A stretch of 64,000 nucleotides of DNA from Kaistella haifensis DSM 19056 (GCF_000735695.2 NZ_JASZ02000017.1:27649-91648), one strand, 5' to 3'; positions 15,911-25,158 are shown, counted from the first letter of the stretch. The notes: a model not told the origin generated them from the sequence alone. Translations and numbers: made by a program.

Positions 15911-16342
15911 ATGTTTTCTAAAACCTGCGAATACGCTTTGAGAGCTTTTATCTATATCGCCCAACAAACAAAAAGTGGGGGGAAGATTGGAATTAAAGAC
16001 ATTGCTGTGGGAATTGATTCTCCGGAATATTTCATCGCAAAAATACTGCAAGATTTGAGTCGTAAAGGTTTTGTACAATCTGCAAAAGGACCTACCGGAG
16101 GATTTTATTTGGAAGACAATAGTTTGAATCGTTCTTTGGCGGAAATCGTAAAAGAAATTGATGGCGATAAAATTTTCACTGGTTGCGGTTTAGGATTGAA
16201 AGAATGTTCGGAAGATCATCCATGTCCGGTTCATCATGAATTTAAAAGCATCAGAAATAATCTACAAAAAATGTTGGTCAATATGAAAGTAGGTGATTTT
16301 GTTGAGCAATTGGACGCTCAAGAAACTTTTTTAAAAAAATAG
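15911..16342 (+). CDS. Rrf2-family Fe-S transcriptional regulator, NsrR-like
   Basis: The start at 15911 gives MFSKTCEYALRAFIYIAQ, the standard Rrf2 N-terminus. The upstream in-frame extension overlaps the promoter and was rejected. The 143-residue protein has a winged helix (about 1-65, SRKGFVQSAKGPTGGF) and a cluster-ligating loop with Cys92, Cys99 and Cys105 (GCGLGLKECSEDHPCPVH). Three-Cys Rrf2 proteins include NsrR, which senses nitric oxide. The adjacent nirK, RIC and norB genes support an NO-sensing repressor. IscR-like function is the alternative. Confidence 0.88.
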   Translation: MFSKTCEYALRAFIYIAQQTKSGGKIGIKDIAVGIDSPEYFIAKILQDLSRKGFVQSAKGPTGGFYLEDNSLNRSLAEIVKEIDGDKIFTGCGLGLKECSEDHPCPVHHEFKSIRNNLQKMLVNMKVGDFVEQLDAQETFLKK

Positions 16343-16365
16343 ATCTTTCAATTCTATTTTTTTAC

Positions 16366-16377
16366 TATAATAAAAGA
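16366..16377 (+). promoter_or_regulatory. Second copy of the putative operator arm
   Basis: TATAATAAAAGA is identical to the left arm region at 15841-15852 before the Rrf2 gene and lies 23 bp upstream of the next start codon. The matching right arm is not evident. It may mark a weaker or half site controlling the nirK-norB genes. Confidence 0.4.
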
Positions 16378-16400
16378 TAAAATGGTGTTAATATATTAAA

Positions 16401-16844
16401 ATGAAATATCAAATTAAATATCCATTCATTTTCGCAGTCAGTTTTTTCTGGCCCGGATTGATTATAGCGGTTAGTTTTTTGGAAACTCCATTGAAATTTC
16501 AAGTTCCTGGAATGACTTTGCCAATCGCTCTAGAATTAGGAAAAACAATGTTCGGAATTTCCACAAACATTCAATTGGGATTGATGATTTTGGTCTTTTT
16601 TAATTTCTTTTTAAATCCATCGAAACTCAATAAATTTATTATCTGTACTGGAGTTTTGCTCGCTTTGATTTTGGTTTAAGAAAAATTTTGGATGTTGCCA
16701 ATTTTAGATGCACGAGCAGATGTTTTAGCCACTGGAAAGGGACTCCCACCAACTCCGCTGCACAATTATTTTATTTACGCAGAATGCATTAAAGCCATTT
16801 TACTCCTTTCAATAGGTTTTTTACAGCTAAAGAAAATTATTTAA
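16401..16844 (+). pseudogene. Small membrane protein of the NO-reduction cluster, interrupted by an in-frame stop
   Basis: The frame codes for 92 residues up to TAA at 16677-16679, then continues in the same frame for 54 more codons to TAA at 16842. The second part (EKFWMLPILDARADVLATGKG, then [21 protein letters not shown]) reads as ordinary coding sequence with a further membrane helix. The intact product would have 147 residues and about four membrane segments, with no family that I recognise. One base change would restore the codon (for example TTA Leu or GAA Glu). It is either a real nonsense mutation or a sequence error. nirK starts 11 bp later. Confidence 0.75.
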
Positions 16845-16855
16845 ATACCCACACT

Positions 16856-17890
16856 ATGAAAAAGTATCTTTTAACCTTCGCTACTTTGCTTTCAGTTATT
16901 ACTTTAAATTCTTGTAAGAAAAGTTCATCAGAATCTACTGCGGCAGATACCGAAAAAATCTCTGTTTCCGGTAATGCAGAAGAAGCTAAACTTACCTCAC
17001 CGCCATTTGTACCTGCTGCAATAGGTGATAGAGCGGCAAAAAAACTAATCGTTCGTTTGGAAACCATCGAGAAAACAGGTGAATTGGCAGATGGAACACA
17101 ATATAATTTCTGGACTTTCGGAGGTACCGTTCCTGGAAGTTTTATTCGAGCAAGAGTTGGCGATGAAATTGAATTTCATTTAAAAAATAATGAAAATTCA
17201 ACCTTTCCACATAATATCGACCTTCATGCAGTAAATGGTCCAGGAGGTGGAGCGGAAGCCACTTTCGTAGCACCCGGAAAAGAAGCGGTTTTCAATTTTA
17301 AAGCCTTAAATCCTGGTTTGTATGTTTACCATTGTGCCACCGCACCAGTTGGGATGCATATTGCGAACGGAATGTATGGTTTGGTTTTAATTGAGCCGGA
17401 AGGCGGATTGCCAAAAGTAGATAAAGAATTTTATATCATGCAAGGCGATTTCTACACCAAAGGAAAATTTGGAGACCAAGGTTTGCAGGAATTCGATATG
17501 GATAAAGCCATTGCTGAAAATCCGGATTATGTAGTATTCAACGGGAATACGGGGGCTTTATTGAATTCTGGAGAGCTTCAGGCCAAAGTTGGCGAAACGG
17601 TTCGTTTCTTTGTCGGAAATGGTGGGCCAAACCTCACTTCTTCATTCCACGTCATTGGTGAAATTTTCGATAAAGTGTATATCGAAGGCGGAAGCAAAAT
17701 CAATGAAAACGTACAAACTACCGTAATTCCTCCAGGTGGAGCGGCTATTGTGGAATTTAAGGCAACAGTTCCAGGTGAATATGTTATCGTAGATCACGCT
17801 ATTTTCCGAGCTTTCAATAAAGGTGCTTTAGGAAAAATAAAAATTACAGGAGCGGATAATCCGAAAGTTTACAAATCAAATAAGCAATAA
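16856..17890 (+). CDS. nirK: Copper-containing nitrite reductase, lipoprotein form
   Basis: NirK reduces nitrite to nitric oxide. The 344-residue protein has a lipoprotein signal (ITLNSC, Cys20) and two cupredoxin domains. Type 1 copper ligands are His119, Cys160, His168 and Met173 ([16 protein letters not shown]). Type 2 ligands are His124, His159 and His314 (VDHAIFRAF). Catalytic residues Asp122 and His265 (SSFHVIGE) correspond to Asp98 and His255 of the Alcaligenes enzyme by motif. All ligands are present, so it should be active. It is the first intact gene after the Rrf2 regulator. Confidence 0.96.
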   Translation: MKKYLLTFATLLSVITLNSCKKSSSESTAADTEKISVSGNAEEAKLTSPPFVPAAIGDRAAKKLIVRLETIEKTGELADGTQYNFWTFGGTVPGSFIRARVGDEIEFHLKNNENSTFPHNIDLHAVNGPGGGAEATFVAPGKEAVFNFKALNPGLYVYHCATAPVGMHIANGMYGLVLIEPEGGLPKVDKEFYIMQGDFYTKGKFGDQGLQEFDMDKAIAENPDYVVFNGNTGALLNSGELQAKVGETVRFFVGNGGPNLTSSFHVIGEIFDKVYIEGGSKINENVQTTVIPPGGAAIVEFKATVPGEYVIVDHAIFRAFNKGALGKIKITGADNPKVYKSNKQ

Positions 17891-17950
17891 ACCCATAGTT
17901 TTTTAATAATGTTTTTGGTTCTATTTGGGGATTTTAATTCAATTTTAAAA

Positions 17951-18775
17951 ATGAGATATTTTGTTTACATCCTAGGATTACTACTGTTTTTTTCTTGTAG
18001 TAAGAAGCAAATTACGGCTGAAAATACAACTTTAAAACCTCATTTAACATTCATTTCCTGCCAAAAAAATATGTTGAAGATTGAAGGTGGAAGTTACCGT
18101 CCGTTTGTAGGCAAAGAAAGCGATAGTTTAAGCTTCGTCAATTCTTTTTTGATGGATGAAACCGCAGTTACAAATGCTGAATTTCTCGAATTTTTGAAGA
18201 AAAATCCTCAATGGACCAAAAGCCAAGTTCTGAAGTTGTTTGCAGACAGTACTTACCTTCATTCTTGGAAAAGTGATTACGAATTTCCGGCAGATGTAAG
18301 TCCAAAAGCGCCTGTAACCAATGTTTCTTGGTACGCCGCAAAAGCCTATGCCCAAAGCGTCGGAAAAAGATTACCAACCGTAGATGAGTGGGAATATGCC
18401 GCAAGAGCCAGCGAAAAACTGAAAGATGCTACCGAAAACCCGGAATTCACAACGAAGATATTGAAGCTTTATCAGCAAAAATACGGTTACAAAAAACCGG
18501 TGAAGCAACACGAAGCGAATGCATGGGGAATTTATGATCTGTATGGAACCATCTGGGAATGGACGGAAGATTTCAACTCGGTGATGATGACCGGAGAATC
18601 CCGAAAAGACAACACGGTGAACGAAACTTTGTTTTGCGCAGGTGCATCAGTAACTTCTTCAGATCTCAGGAATTATGCCGCATTTATAAGGTTTGCAATG
18701 CGTGGAAGCATGAAAGCCAACTATACCGTCAACAACCTCGGTTTCCGATGTGTAAAGGATTTACCTGGAAATTAA
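17951..18775 (+). CDS. FGE/SUMF1-fold lipoprotein of the nirK cluster
   Basis: The ATG at 17951 gives a lipoprotein signal (LLLFFSCSK). The 274-residue protein has the formylglycine-generating-enzyme fold: an early GGSYRPFVG, MDETAVTNAEFLEFL, PVTNVSWYAAKAYAQ, RLPTVDEWEYAARA, WEWTEDF and the ending NLGFRC. The two catalytic Cys of true FGE, in a S-Y-x-C-x(4)-C setting, are not seen; the matching stretch is SVTSSDLRNYAAF. It is therefore probably a structural or binding protein, comparable to GldJ or other non-catalytic members. Its place between nirK and sco suggests a role in nitrite-reductase assembly or electron transfer, unproven. Confidence 0.82.
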   Translation: MRYFVYILGLLLFFSCSKKQITAENTTLKPHLTFISCQKNMLKIEGGSYRPFVGKESDSLSFVNSFLMDETAVTNAEFLEFLKKNPQWTKSQVLKLFADSTYLHSWKSDYEFPADVSPKAPVTNVSWYAAKAYAQSVGKRLPTVDEWEYAARASEKLKDATENPEFTTKILKLYQQKYGYKKPVKQHEANAWGIYDLYGTIWEWTEDFNSVMMTGESRKDNTVNETLFCAGASVTSSDLRNYAAFIRFAMRGSMKANYTVNNLGFRCVKDLPGN

Positions 18776-18806
18776 AACATCACAGGAACCCCAAAAAAAT
18801 AATACT

Positions 18807-19385
18807 ATGAAAAATTTATTTCGAAATATTGCTCTTGCTGCACTTTCGCTTTTAGTGTTGGTGAGCTGCAAAAAACAAGAAAGTGAAAATTTAGATCCTG
18901 CTTCTATTTTTAATTTAAGTTCAAAATGGGAAACGCCGGACGGAACCAAAATTCATTTGGAAGATCTTAAAGGAAAAGTCCTCACAATGGTGATGATTTA
19001 TACTTCCTGCAAAACAGCTTGCCCAAAATTAACAGCCGATATGAAGGTCATAGAAGCAAAAGTAGGTCACCAAAATCCTGAGGATTTGCGCTATGTTTTA
19101 ATTTCTATCGATCCTAAAAATGATACTCCGGAGAAAATGCGGGAATTCATTAAAAATTATCATTTGGAAGGCAAACAATGGTTGTTTATCCGAAGCGATG
19201 AGGACAATACAAGAGAGTTGGCGAATGTATTAGCCGTAAAATACAAGCAAATTTCCCCGATGGATTTTTCGCATTCCAACATCATCAGCGTTTTTTCGAA
19301 AGATGGTCTTTTGGTTCATCAGCAAGAAGGGATCACCATCGATATAGACGGAACAGTAAATGAAATTAAAAATCAACTTCAATAA
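18807..19385 (+). CDS. SCO-family copper chaperone/thiol protein, lipoprotein
   Basis: This 192-residue protein has lipobox LVLVSC (Cys21) and a thioredoxin-like fold with the SCO motif T-S-C-K-T-A-C-P (Cys68, Cys72) and the distal His156 (FSHSNII). These three residues bind copper in SCO1/SenC. Usually it serves the CuA site of cytochrome oxidase. Here, between nirK and a cytochrome c, it may mature the copper centres of NirK. The gene is 31 bp after the FGE-fold gene. Confidence 0.9.
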   Translation: MKNLFRNIALAALSLLVLVSCKKQESENLDPASIFNLSSKWETPDGTKIHLEDLKGKVLTMVMIYTSCKTACPKLTADMKVIEAKVGHQNPEDLRYVLISIDPKNDTPEKMREFIKNYHLEGKQWLFIRSDEDNTRELANVLAVKYKQISPMDFSHSNIISVFSKDGLLVHQQEGITIDIDGTVNEIKNQLQ

Positions 19386-19410
19386 TTATTCATCATTAAA
19401 ATCAATCAAA

Positions 19411-19821
19411 ATGAAAAAACTTTTCTTAACATCAGTCTTAGCTGCTTTAACCGTAGCGTCTTGTTCTAAAAAAGAAGAAACAATAGACCCAGCAAACCAA
19501 CCGGAATCCAATGTAATGTTGGAAGAAAAACCTACAACTGAACCTGAACCTGTAGCCGCATTAACACCAGAAGAAGAAGGAAAACAGTTGGTAGAAGGTG
19601 CCGATTGCCTTTCTTGCCATAAAGTTGACGGAAAATTAGTTGGTCCATCTTACCAAGAGGTTGCTGCAAAATATACCGAAGCAGATATTGATAAGCTTGC
19701 AACAAAAATCATTGATGGTGGAAAAGGAGTTTGGGGCGAAATTCCAATGACTCCACACGCCGGATTAAGTCCTGATAATGCAAAATTAATGGTGAAATAT
19801 ATTCTTTCAACTAAGAAATAA
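19411..19821 (+). CDS. Monohaem cytochrome c lipoprotein
   Basis: The internal ATG at 19411 gives a lipoprotein signal (LTVASCSKK, Cys18) and a 136-residue product. A Pro/Glu-rich linker (about 25-55) leads to the haem-binding C-L-S-C-H (Cys66, Cys69, His70), and the likely axial Met is in EIPMTPH (Met113). It belongs to the class I cytochrome c551/c552 type. It is a good candidate electron donor to NirK, held at the membrane by its lipid and free to swing on the linker. Confidence 0.92.
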   Translation: MKKLFLTSVLAALTVASCSKKEETIDPANQPESNVMLEEKPTTEPEPVAALTPEEEGKQLVEGADCLSCHKVDGKLVGPSYQEVAAKYTEADIDKLATKIIDGGKGVWGEIPMTPHAGLSPDNAKLMVKYILSTKK

Positions 19822-19864
19822 AATACTGAATGTCAATAATTTAAATCCATAAATAAAAAAAATA

Positions 19865-20587
19865 ATGAATACAAGAACAGACCTCATAGGAGAAATGGTT
19901 GCCGAGGATTTTAGAACAGCAGCTGTTTTCAAAAAATATGGTATCGATTTTTGCTGCAAAGGTGGTAGAACGATTGCCGATGCTTGCGAGAAAAAAAATA
20001 TCGACAAAGAAAAAATCATTGAAGAACTAGAAAATCTTCCAAAAACAGACGCTTCCGGAATTGATTTTAATAGCTTCCCGATTGATCTTCTTGCGGATTA
20101 TGTGGAGAAAACCCATCACCGCTATGTAGAAGAAAAAACACCAATAATTCAGCAGTTTTTAGATAAACTTTGTAAAGTTCATGGCGATCGCCACCCGGAA
20201 TTGTTTGAAATTAACGCCATTTTCAATGAATCTGCCCGGGATTTAGCTGCACACTTGAAGAAAGAAGAATTGGTTTTGTTTCCATTCATTAAGCAAATGG
20301 TAAAAGCCAAGATTTCAGGCGAAGATGTTCTGCAACCGCATTTCGGAACCGTAGAAAATCCTGTAAATATGATGATGCACGAGCACACCACGGAAGGGGA
20401 ACGATTTGAAAAAATCGCACAATTAACTCAAAATTACGCTCCTCCAGCTGATGCTTGCAACACTTACCGCGTAACTTTTGCGATGCTTCAGGATTTTGAA
20501 AATGATCTTCATAAGCACATTCATTTAGAGAACAATATTCTCTTCCCGAAATCCATCAAACTAGAAAAAGAATTTGTTGCAGTTTAA
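19865..20587 (+). CDS. Iron-sulfur cluster repair di-iron protein (RIC/YtfE/ScdA)
   Basis: The 240-residue cytosolic protein has the N-terminal DUF542 motif DFCCKGGRT (near 29-37) and a hemerythrin-like four-helix domain. Iron-ligand candidates are THHRY, HGDRHPE, HLKKEE, MMHEHTTEGE and HKHIHLENNILFP. RIC proteins repair Fe-S clusters damaged by nitric oxide and oxidants. Its placement directly before norB fits an NO-stress regulon controlled by the upstream Rrf2 protein. Confidence 0.94.
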   Translation: MNTRTDLIGEMVAEDFRTAAVFKKYGIDFCCKGGRTIADACEKKNIDKEKIIEELENLPKTDASGIDFNSFPIDLLADYVEKTHHRYVEEKTPIIQQFLDKLCKVHGDRHPELFEINAIFNESARDLAAHLKKEELVLFPFIKQMVKAKISGEDVLQPHFGTVENPVNMMMHEHTTEGERFEKIAQLTQNYAPPADACNTYRVTFAMLQDFENDLHKHIHLENNILFPKSIKLEKEFVAV

Positions 20588-20605
20588 TTTTTTAATTTAA
20601 AAAAA

Positions 20606-22849
20606 ATGACACCAAAAAAACTATGGACCTGGCTGGCTTTTGTGATGATCGCTTCTTTTGCGGTTCTCATATATTTCGGAGCCGATATTTACCGTAAAGT
20701 CCCACCCATCGCAGAAAAAGTGATGACTACCGACGGCAAAGTTTTGTACACAGCTCAAGATGTCAAAGATGGACAAAATGTATGGCAATCTATCGGTGGA
20801 CAAACTGTGGGAAGCGTTTGGGGACATGGCGCCTACATTGCTCCCGATTGGACAGCGGATTATCTGCATCGGGAGGCTTTGCTTCTCTTGGATGAATTGG
20901 CAAAAAAAGATGGGAAAATCTACAAGCAACTTCCGGATGAGGAACAAGCGAAGTATAAAACTTTACTGAAAAAAGAACTTCGTACCAATACTTTCGATGA
21001 GGGAACTAATACGATCACATTTTCCCCAGAAAGAGCAAAAGTGCAGCAAGAATTGGCGATTTATTACTCCAAACTTTTCATGAATGATCCTTCGATGACC
21101 AAACTTCGGGATGCTTATGCAATTCCTGTAAATACCATTAAAAATCAGGATCGAATGGACGATATGAATGCTTTCTTTTCTTGGAGCACTTGGGTTTGTA
21201 TTACTCATCGTCCCGGCGATAATGTAACGTACACCAACAACTGGCCTCATGATGAATTGGTAGGAAATATCCCTTCTAGTTCCCTTCATTTGTGGTCCGG
21301 ATTCAGTATATTAATGCTACTGGGATGCGTTGGGTTATTGGTGTTTTACCATGCACGAAATAAAGAGGAGGAAATAAGCGAAAATCTTCCATTAGATGAT
21401 CCGCTTCGAAATATGAAGCCAACTCCTTCGATGAAAGCTACTTTGAAATATATTTGGGTAGTGTGTTTGCTTATTCTTGTCCAGATGTTGGCAGGTATTG
21501 TTACTGCTCATTACGGCGTCGAAGGAAGTGCTTTTTATGGAATTCCTTTAGACCAAATTTTGCCTCAATCGGTTTCTCGTAGTTGGCATGTTCAGTTAGC
21601 GATTTTCTGGATTGCAACATCCTGGTTAGCCACAGGTTTATATATTGCACCTGCAGTTTCTGGTTATGAACCAAAATATCAAAAATTAGGAGTGAATGTT
21701 TTGTTTGCAGCACTTCTGATCGTAGTTTTCGGATCTTCGGCTGGGCAGTGGCTGGGCGTCATGCAAAAATTAGGTTTGGTCGATAATTTTCTTTGGGGAC
21801 ACCAAGGTTACGAATATATTGAACTGGGAAGAGTTTGGCAGATTTTATTATTGGTTGGTTTAATTCTTTGGCTGGTTTTGATGCTGCGAGCTTTGATGCC
21901 TGCATTAAAAAAGAAAGATGAAAACCGCCACATGCTTACTTTGTTTGTAATTGCATCTGTAGCAATCGCAATGTTTTATGCAGCTGGATTAATGTATGGC
22001 CGACAAACCCACATGGCAATTGCGGAATATTGGAGATGGTGGGTTGTTCACCTATGGGTAGAAGGTTTCTTCGAAGTTTTTGCTACGGTAGTTGCAGCAT
22101 TTTTGTTTACAAGATTAGGCTTGTTGAGAATACAATCTGCTACAAATTCCGTATTGTTTTCAACAATTATTTTTTTAGCCGGCGGAATTTTAGGAACTTT
22201 CCATCACCTGTATTTCAGCGCAACTCCAACTGCAGTTTTGGCTTTGGGAGCAACTTTCAGCGCATTAGAAATTGTTCCTTTGGTACTCATCGGTTATGAA
22301 GCTTATCATAATTATCAATTAACCAAAACTACGAAATGGATTTCTGCTTACAAATGGCCAATTTACTGCTTTATTGCAATGTGTTTTTGGAATTTCCTAG
22401 GAGCAGGAATCTTCGGTTTTGCCATTAATCCACCAATTGCTTTATATTATATTCAAGGATTAAATACCACTGCAGTTCACAGTCATGCCGCATTATTTGG
22501 GGTTTATGGAATTCTCGGAATCGGTTTGATGTTGTTTATTTTAAGGGGTTTGTATCCTGACCGTCAATGGAATGATAAGCTGATTGGTTGGGCATTTTGG
22601 TTAACAAATATTGGTTTGTTTGTAATGACTACCATAAGTTTGCTTCCGATAGGAATTATGCAAGCAGTTGCGTCAATTCAGGAAGGATATTGGTATGCAC
22701 GTTCAGCGGAATTTATGCAAACTGATGTGATGAATTTCTTAAGATGGATGCGCGTTCCGGGAGATTCACTTCTTGCTTTGGGTGAACTTCTTCTAGTGAT
22801 TTTTATTATCGGACTTCATTTTGGTTGGAGTTTGAAAGAAAAACGATAA
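20606..22849 (+). CDS. norB: Quinol-dependent nitric oxide reductase (qNor)
   Basis: The 747-residue single-chain NorB reduces two NO to N2O using quinol. It has an N-terminal anchor, a periplasmic fused NorC-like domain lacking a haem-c CxxCH motif (about 35-230), and about 13 further helices. Haem and FeB ligand candidates are His in WHVQLAIFW (near 328), VHLWVEGFFEVFAT (near 480), F-H-H-L-Y-F (near 532) and AVHSHAALFG (near 625). It follows the RIC gene by 19 bp and ends the nitrite/NO module. No nosZ is present in the window. Confidence 0.96.
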   Translation: MTPKKLWTWLAFVMIASFAVLIYFGADIYRKVPPIAEKVMTTDGKVLYTAQDVKDGQNVWQSIGGQTVGSVWGHGAYIAPDWTADYLHREALLLLDELAKKDGKIYKQLPDEEQAKYKTLLKKELRTNTFDEGTNTITFSPERAKVQQELAIYYSKLFMNDPSMTKLRDAYAIPVNTIKNQDRMDDMNAFFSWSTWVCITHRPGDNVTYTNNWPHDELVGNIPSSSLHLWSGFSILMLLGCVGLLVFYHARNKEEEISENLPLDDPLRNMKPTPSMKATLKYIWVVCLLILVQMLAGIVTAHYGVEGSAFYGIPLDQILPQSVSRSWHVQLAIFWIATSWLATGLYIAPAVSGYEPKYQKLGVNVLFAALLIVVFGSSAGQWLGVMQKLGLVDNFLWGHQGYEYIELGRVWQILLLVGLILWLVLMLRALMPALKKKDENRHMLTLFVIASVAIAMFYAAGLMYGRQTHMAIAEYWRWWVVHLWVEGFFEVFATVVAAFLFTRLGLLRIQSATNSVLFSTIIFLAGGILGTFHHLYFSATPTAVLALGATFSALEIVPLVLIGYEAYHNYQLTKTTKWISAYKWPIYCFIAMCFWNFLGAGIFGFAINPPIALYYIQGLNTTAVHSHAALFGVYGILGIGLMLFILRGLYPDRQWNDKLIGWAFWLTNIGLFVMTTISLLPIGIMQAVASIQEGYWYARSAEFMQTDVMNFLRWMRVPGDSLLALGELLLVIFIIGLHFGWSLKEKR

Positions 22850-22865
22850 ATTTTCCATATTAAAC

Positions 22866-22904
22866 AAAAAGGATTGGGGTTTATAAAATTCCAATCCTTT
22901 TTTT
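22866..22904. terminator. Bidirectional terminator between norB and mutS2
   Basis: The 12-bp stem AAAAAGGATTGG / CCAATCCTTTTT lies between convergent genes, with A and T runs on the two sides, so it can end transcription in both directions. Confidence 0.88.
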
Positions 22905-22918
22905 ATGCTGTTTTTGGT

Positions 22919-25069
22919 TTAAATTCTTTCCAATTCTTCTGCGGAAATCTGTGTTTTGAACATCCCGTAATTCACGGTTACTTTCTGGTTTTTATCGATT
23001 TTTTCGATGGTTCCCACACTTGTACTACCGGCGATTCGTACACGTTGACCAACTTTTAGCCATACCGCGCGTTCTTTTATTCGCTTGTCTTCCAGTTTTT
23101 CGTGGGTTTCAGCGATTTTTTCTTGCACATTTTCCTTTTTCAGTTGTTGCGTAATTTTTCGTTTTACGACCTGAAGTTTCTTGGTTTCATCTTTGTCTGA
23201 ACCTAGTTTTCGGAATTTTTCCTGCTCCAAAATTTTCACGAAATCTTTCACCACATCTTTTCGCGATTTACCTTTTACATAAGAATCGATGAAGCCTTCA
23301 ATCTTGTTGCCGAATTGCAATTTGCGGTGTTCTTCTTCGTATAATTTCTGGAAATTAAAGAGTTTTTGTTGCAGTTGCTCGTTGAGTTTTTCCAGATTTT
23401 CTTTCTTGTTTTGGGTTGATTCTTTCTGCTCGGTAAGGTTACTTTTCAGTTTTTCAACTTCAAATTTTTCCTGCTGAAGTTTTACAATCGTTTTATCTAG
23501 ATTTACAATATCATGTTCCACCTTTTTCTTGGCTGAATTGATGATGAATGCAGGGATTTTGTTCTTTTTTGCTACCTCAAAAGTGAATGAACTTCCGGCT
23601 TGTCCCACTTCCAGTTTATACAAAGGTTCCAGCGTGTGTTCATCGAAAAGCATTGCCGCGTTTTGTGCATTCGGAAGTTGTTCTACAACGAGTTTTATAT
23701 TGGTGTAATGCGTTGTGATAATTGCAAAAGATTTCTTATTGTAGAAAAATTCCAGGAAACTTTCCGCCAAAGCGCCACCAAGTTCAGGGTCGGAACCGGT
23801 TCCGAATTCATCAATCAGTAAAAGTGTGTTTTCATCGGCTTCGCGAATGATTCCTGCCATTTTTTTCAAACGAGAGGAGTAGGTGGAGAGATGGTTTTCG
23901 ATGGATTGATTATCACCAATGTCAGTCATTATCTTATCAAAGAAAAACATTTCCGATTTGGGATGAACAGGAACCAAAATCCCACTCTGAATCATTAATT
24001 GTAGCAATCCAACGGTTTTCAAAGTAATGGATTTTCCTCCGGCATTTGGTCCCGAAATACACAGAATTCGATTGTGCTCGGTGAGGGTAAATGTCTGTGG
24101 AAAAATTTGTTTTTTCTCTTCGCGGTTTCTAATTAGTAAAAGCGGATGATACGCATTGACCAACCGAAGGGTTTTATGAGGATTAATTTTTGGCAAAACT
24201 CCACCAATTTTCTCCGCAAATTTTGCTTTCGCACGCGTATGATCCAAATCAAAAATATATTCCTGATACGATGAAAGTTGAGGTTGAAATTCCGCAATTT
24301 CGGCAGTAAGTTTTCTCAGGATTTTATCGACTTCTTTCTTTTCTTCTTCAATATCTTCGCGGAGTTTGAATTGATGTTTCACCACCGATTCCGGTTGGAT
24401 ATAAGTAATGGAACCTGTTTTTGAAAGTCCTAATACTCTTCCCAAAACCCGTTTTTTATAAGCAGATTTCACTGCCAAAACTCTTTGGTCATCAATAATA
24501 CTTTCGCGGATGTCGTCTAGAAAATCTGTTGATGAAAGTGAAGCAAGTGCTTTGTTGAAATTCTCCTGAATGGCTTTTCTCGCATGAGAAATTTCAGCTC
24601 TTAAGGATTTCAGAATCGGCGAAGCTTCACTTTTCACTTCTCCGAAACGGTTGAAAACTTTGTCTATTTTCTCAATAATTTCTTTTCGGAAATCCAAATC
24701 TTTCACATCATTATTCAATGTTGCAAAAACTTCTTCGTAAGCCGGATAAAATTTTTGGAGTTTCCCGATTTGTTCGGTAAGGCTTTTTATTTTGATAAAA
24801 GCGCTGTTTTCTAACCGAAAATTTTCAATCAACATCAGTTTCAGTTCGGTTTCGATATCGTCATATTCGTTGAACGGAATTGCATTATCGCTTTCGAAAC
24901 TCGATAATAATTCGGATACTTTTTTTAATGAAATTTTGGCTTCATCTATCGAAAAAGGCCGCAGTTCTGAAATTTTCGTGGCGGTTTTATGGGAAAAAGC
25001 AAAGGGCGAAATCTCCGCAAGCAAATCCGGAAATTCTAGTTCTTCTAATTGGTCGTTGGTTATTTGCAC
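22919..25069 (-). CDS. MutS2-family ATPase lacking the Smr nuclease domain
   Basis: The 716-residue protein has the MutS core. Walker A is GPNAGGKSITLKTVG (near 341), followed by DIGDNQSIENHLSTYSSRL and Walker B LLIDEFGTGSDPELGG (near 418). A long coiled coil follows (about 510-640) and a C-terminal KOW-like segment (VGQRVRIAGSTSVGTIEKI). The Smr nuclease domain of canonical MutS2 is missing, as is common in Bacteroidota. Related proteins act on stalled ribosomes or recombination intermediates. The start is GTG at 25069; the ATG two bases upstream runs into a stop. Confidence 0.9.
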   Translation of the reverse strand: MQITNDQLEELEFPDLLAEISPFAFSHKTATKISELRPFSIDEAKISLKKVSELLSSFESDNAIPFNEYDDIETELKLMLIENFRLENSAFIKIKSLTEQIGKLQKFYPAYEEVFATLNNDVKDLDFRKEIIEKIDKVFNRFGEVKSEASPILKSLRAEISHARKAIQENFNKALASLSSTDFLDDIRESIIDDQRVLAVKSAYKKRVLGRVLGLSKTGSITYIQPESVVKHQFKLREDIEEEKKEVDKILRKLTAEIAEFQPQLSSYQEYIFDLDHTRAKAKFAEKIGGVLPKINPHKTLRLVNAYHPLLLIRNREEKKQIFPQTFTLTEHNRILCISGPNAGGKSITLKTVGLLQLMIQSGILVPVHPKSEMFFFDKIMTDIGDNQSIENHLSTYSSRLKKMAGIIREADENTLLLIDEFGTGSDPELGGALAESFLEFFYNKKSFAIITTHYTNIKLVVEQLPNAQNAAMLFDEHTLEPLYKLEVGQAGSSFTFEVAKKNKIPAFIINSAKKKVEHDIVNLDKTIVKLQQEKFEVEKLKSNLTEQKESTQNKKENLEKLNEQLQQKLFNFQKLYEEEHRKLQFGNKIEGFIDSYVKGKSRKDVVKDFVKILEQEKFRKLGSDKDETKKLQVVKRKITQQLKKENVQEKIAETHEKLEDKRIKERAVWLKVGQRVRIAGSTSVGTIEKIDKNQKVTVNYGMFKTQISAEELERI

Positions 25070-25073
25070 ATTG

Positions 25074-25081
25074 CAAATTTA
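25074..25081 (-). promoter_or_regulatory. -7 box directly before the GTG start of mutS2
   Basis: On the minus strand TAAATTTG ends four bases before the GTG, which would place the transcription start at or very near the start codon. This suggests a leaderless mRNA. Confidence 0.45.
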
Positions 25082-25119
25082 ATGATTATTTGATAATCTG
25101 TTCTGGTGCATAATTTTTG

Positions 25120-25127
25120 TATTTTTG
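25120..25127 (+). promoter_or_regulatory. -7 box of ung
   Basis: TATTTTTG lies 31 bp before the ATG of ung and matches the TAnnTTTG consensus. Confidence 0.45.
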
Positions 25128-25158
25128 AAATATTAAAATCAATTATAATTACGACTTA

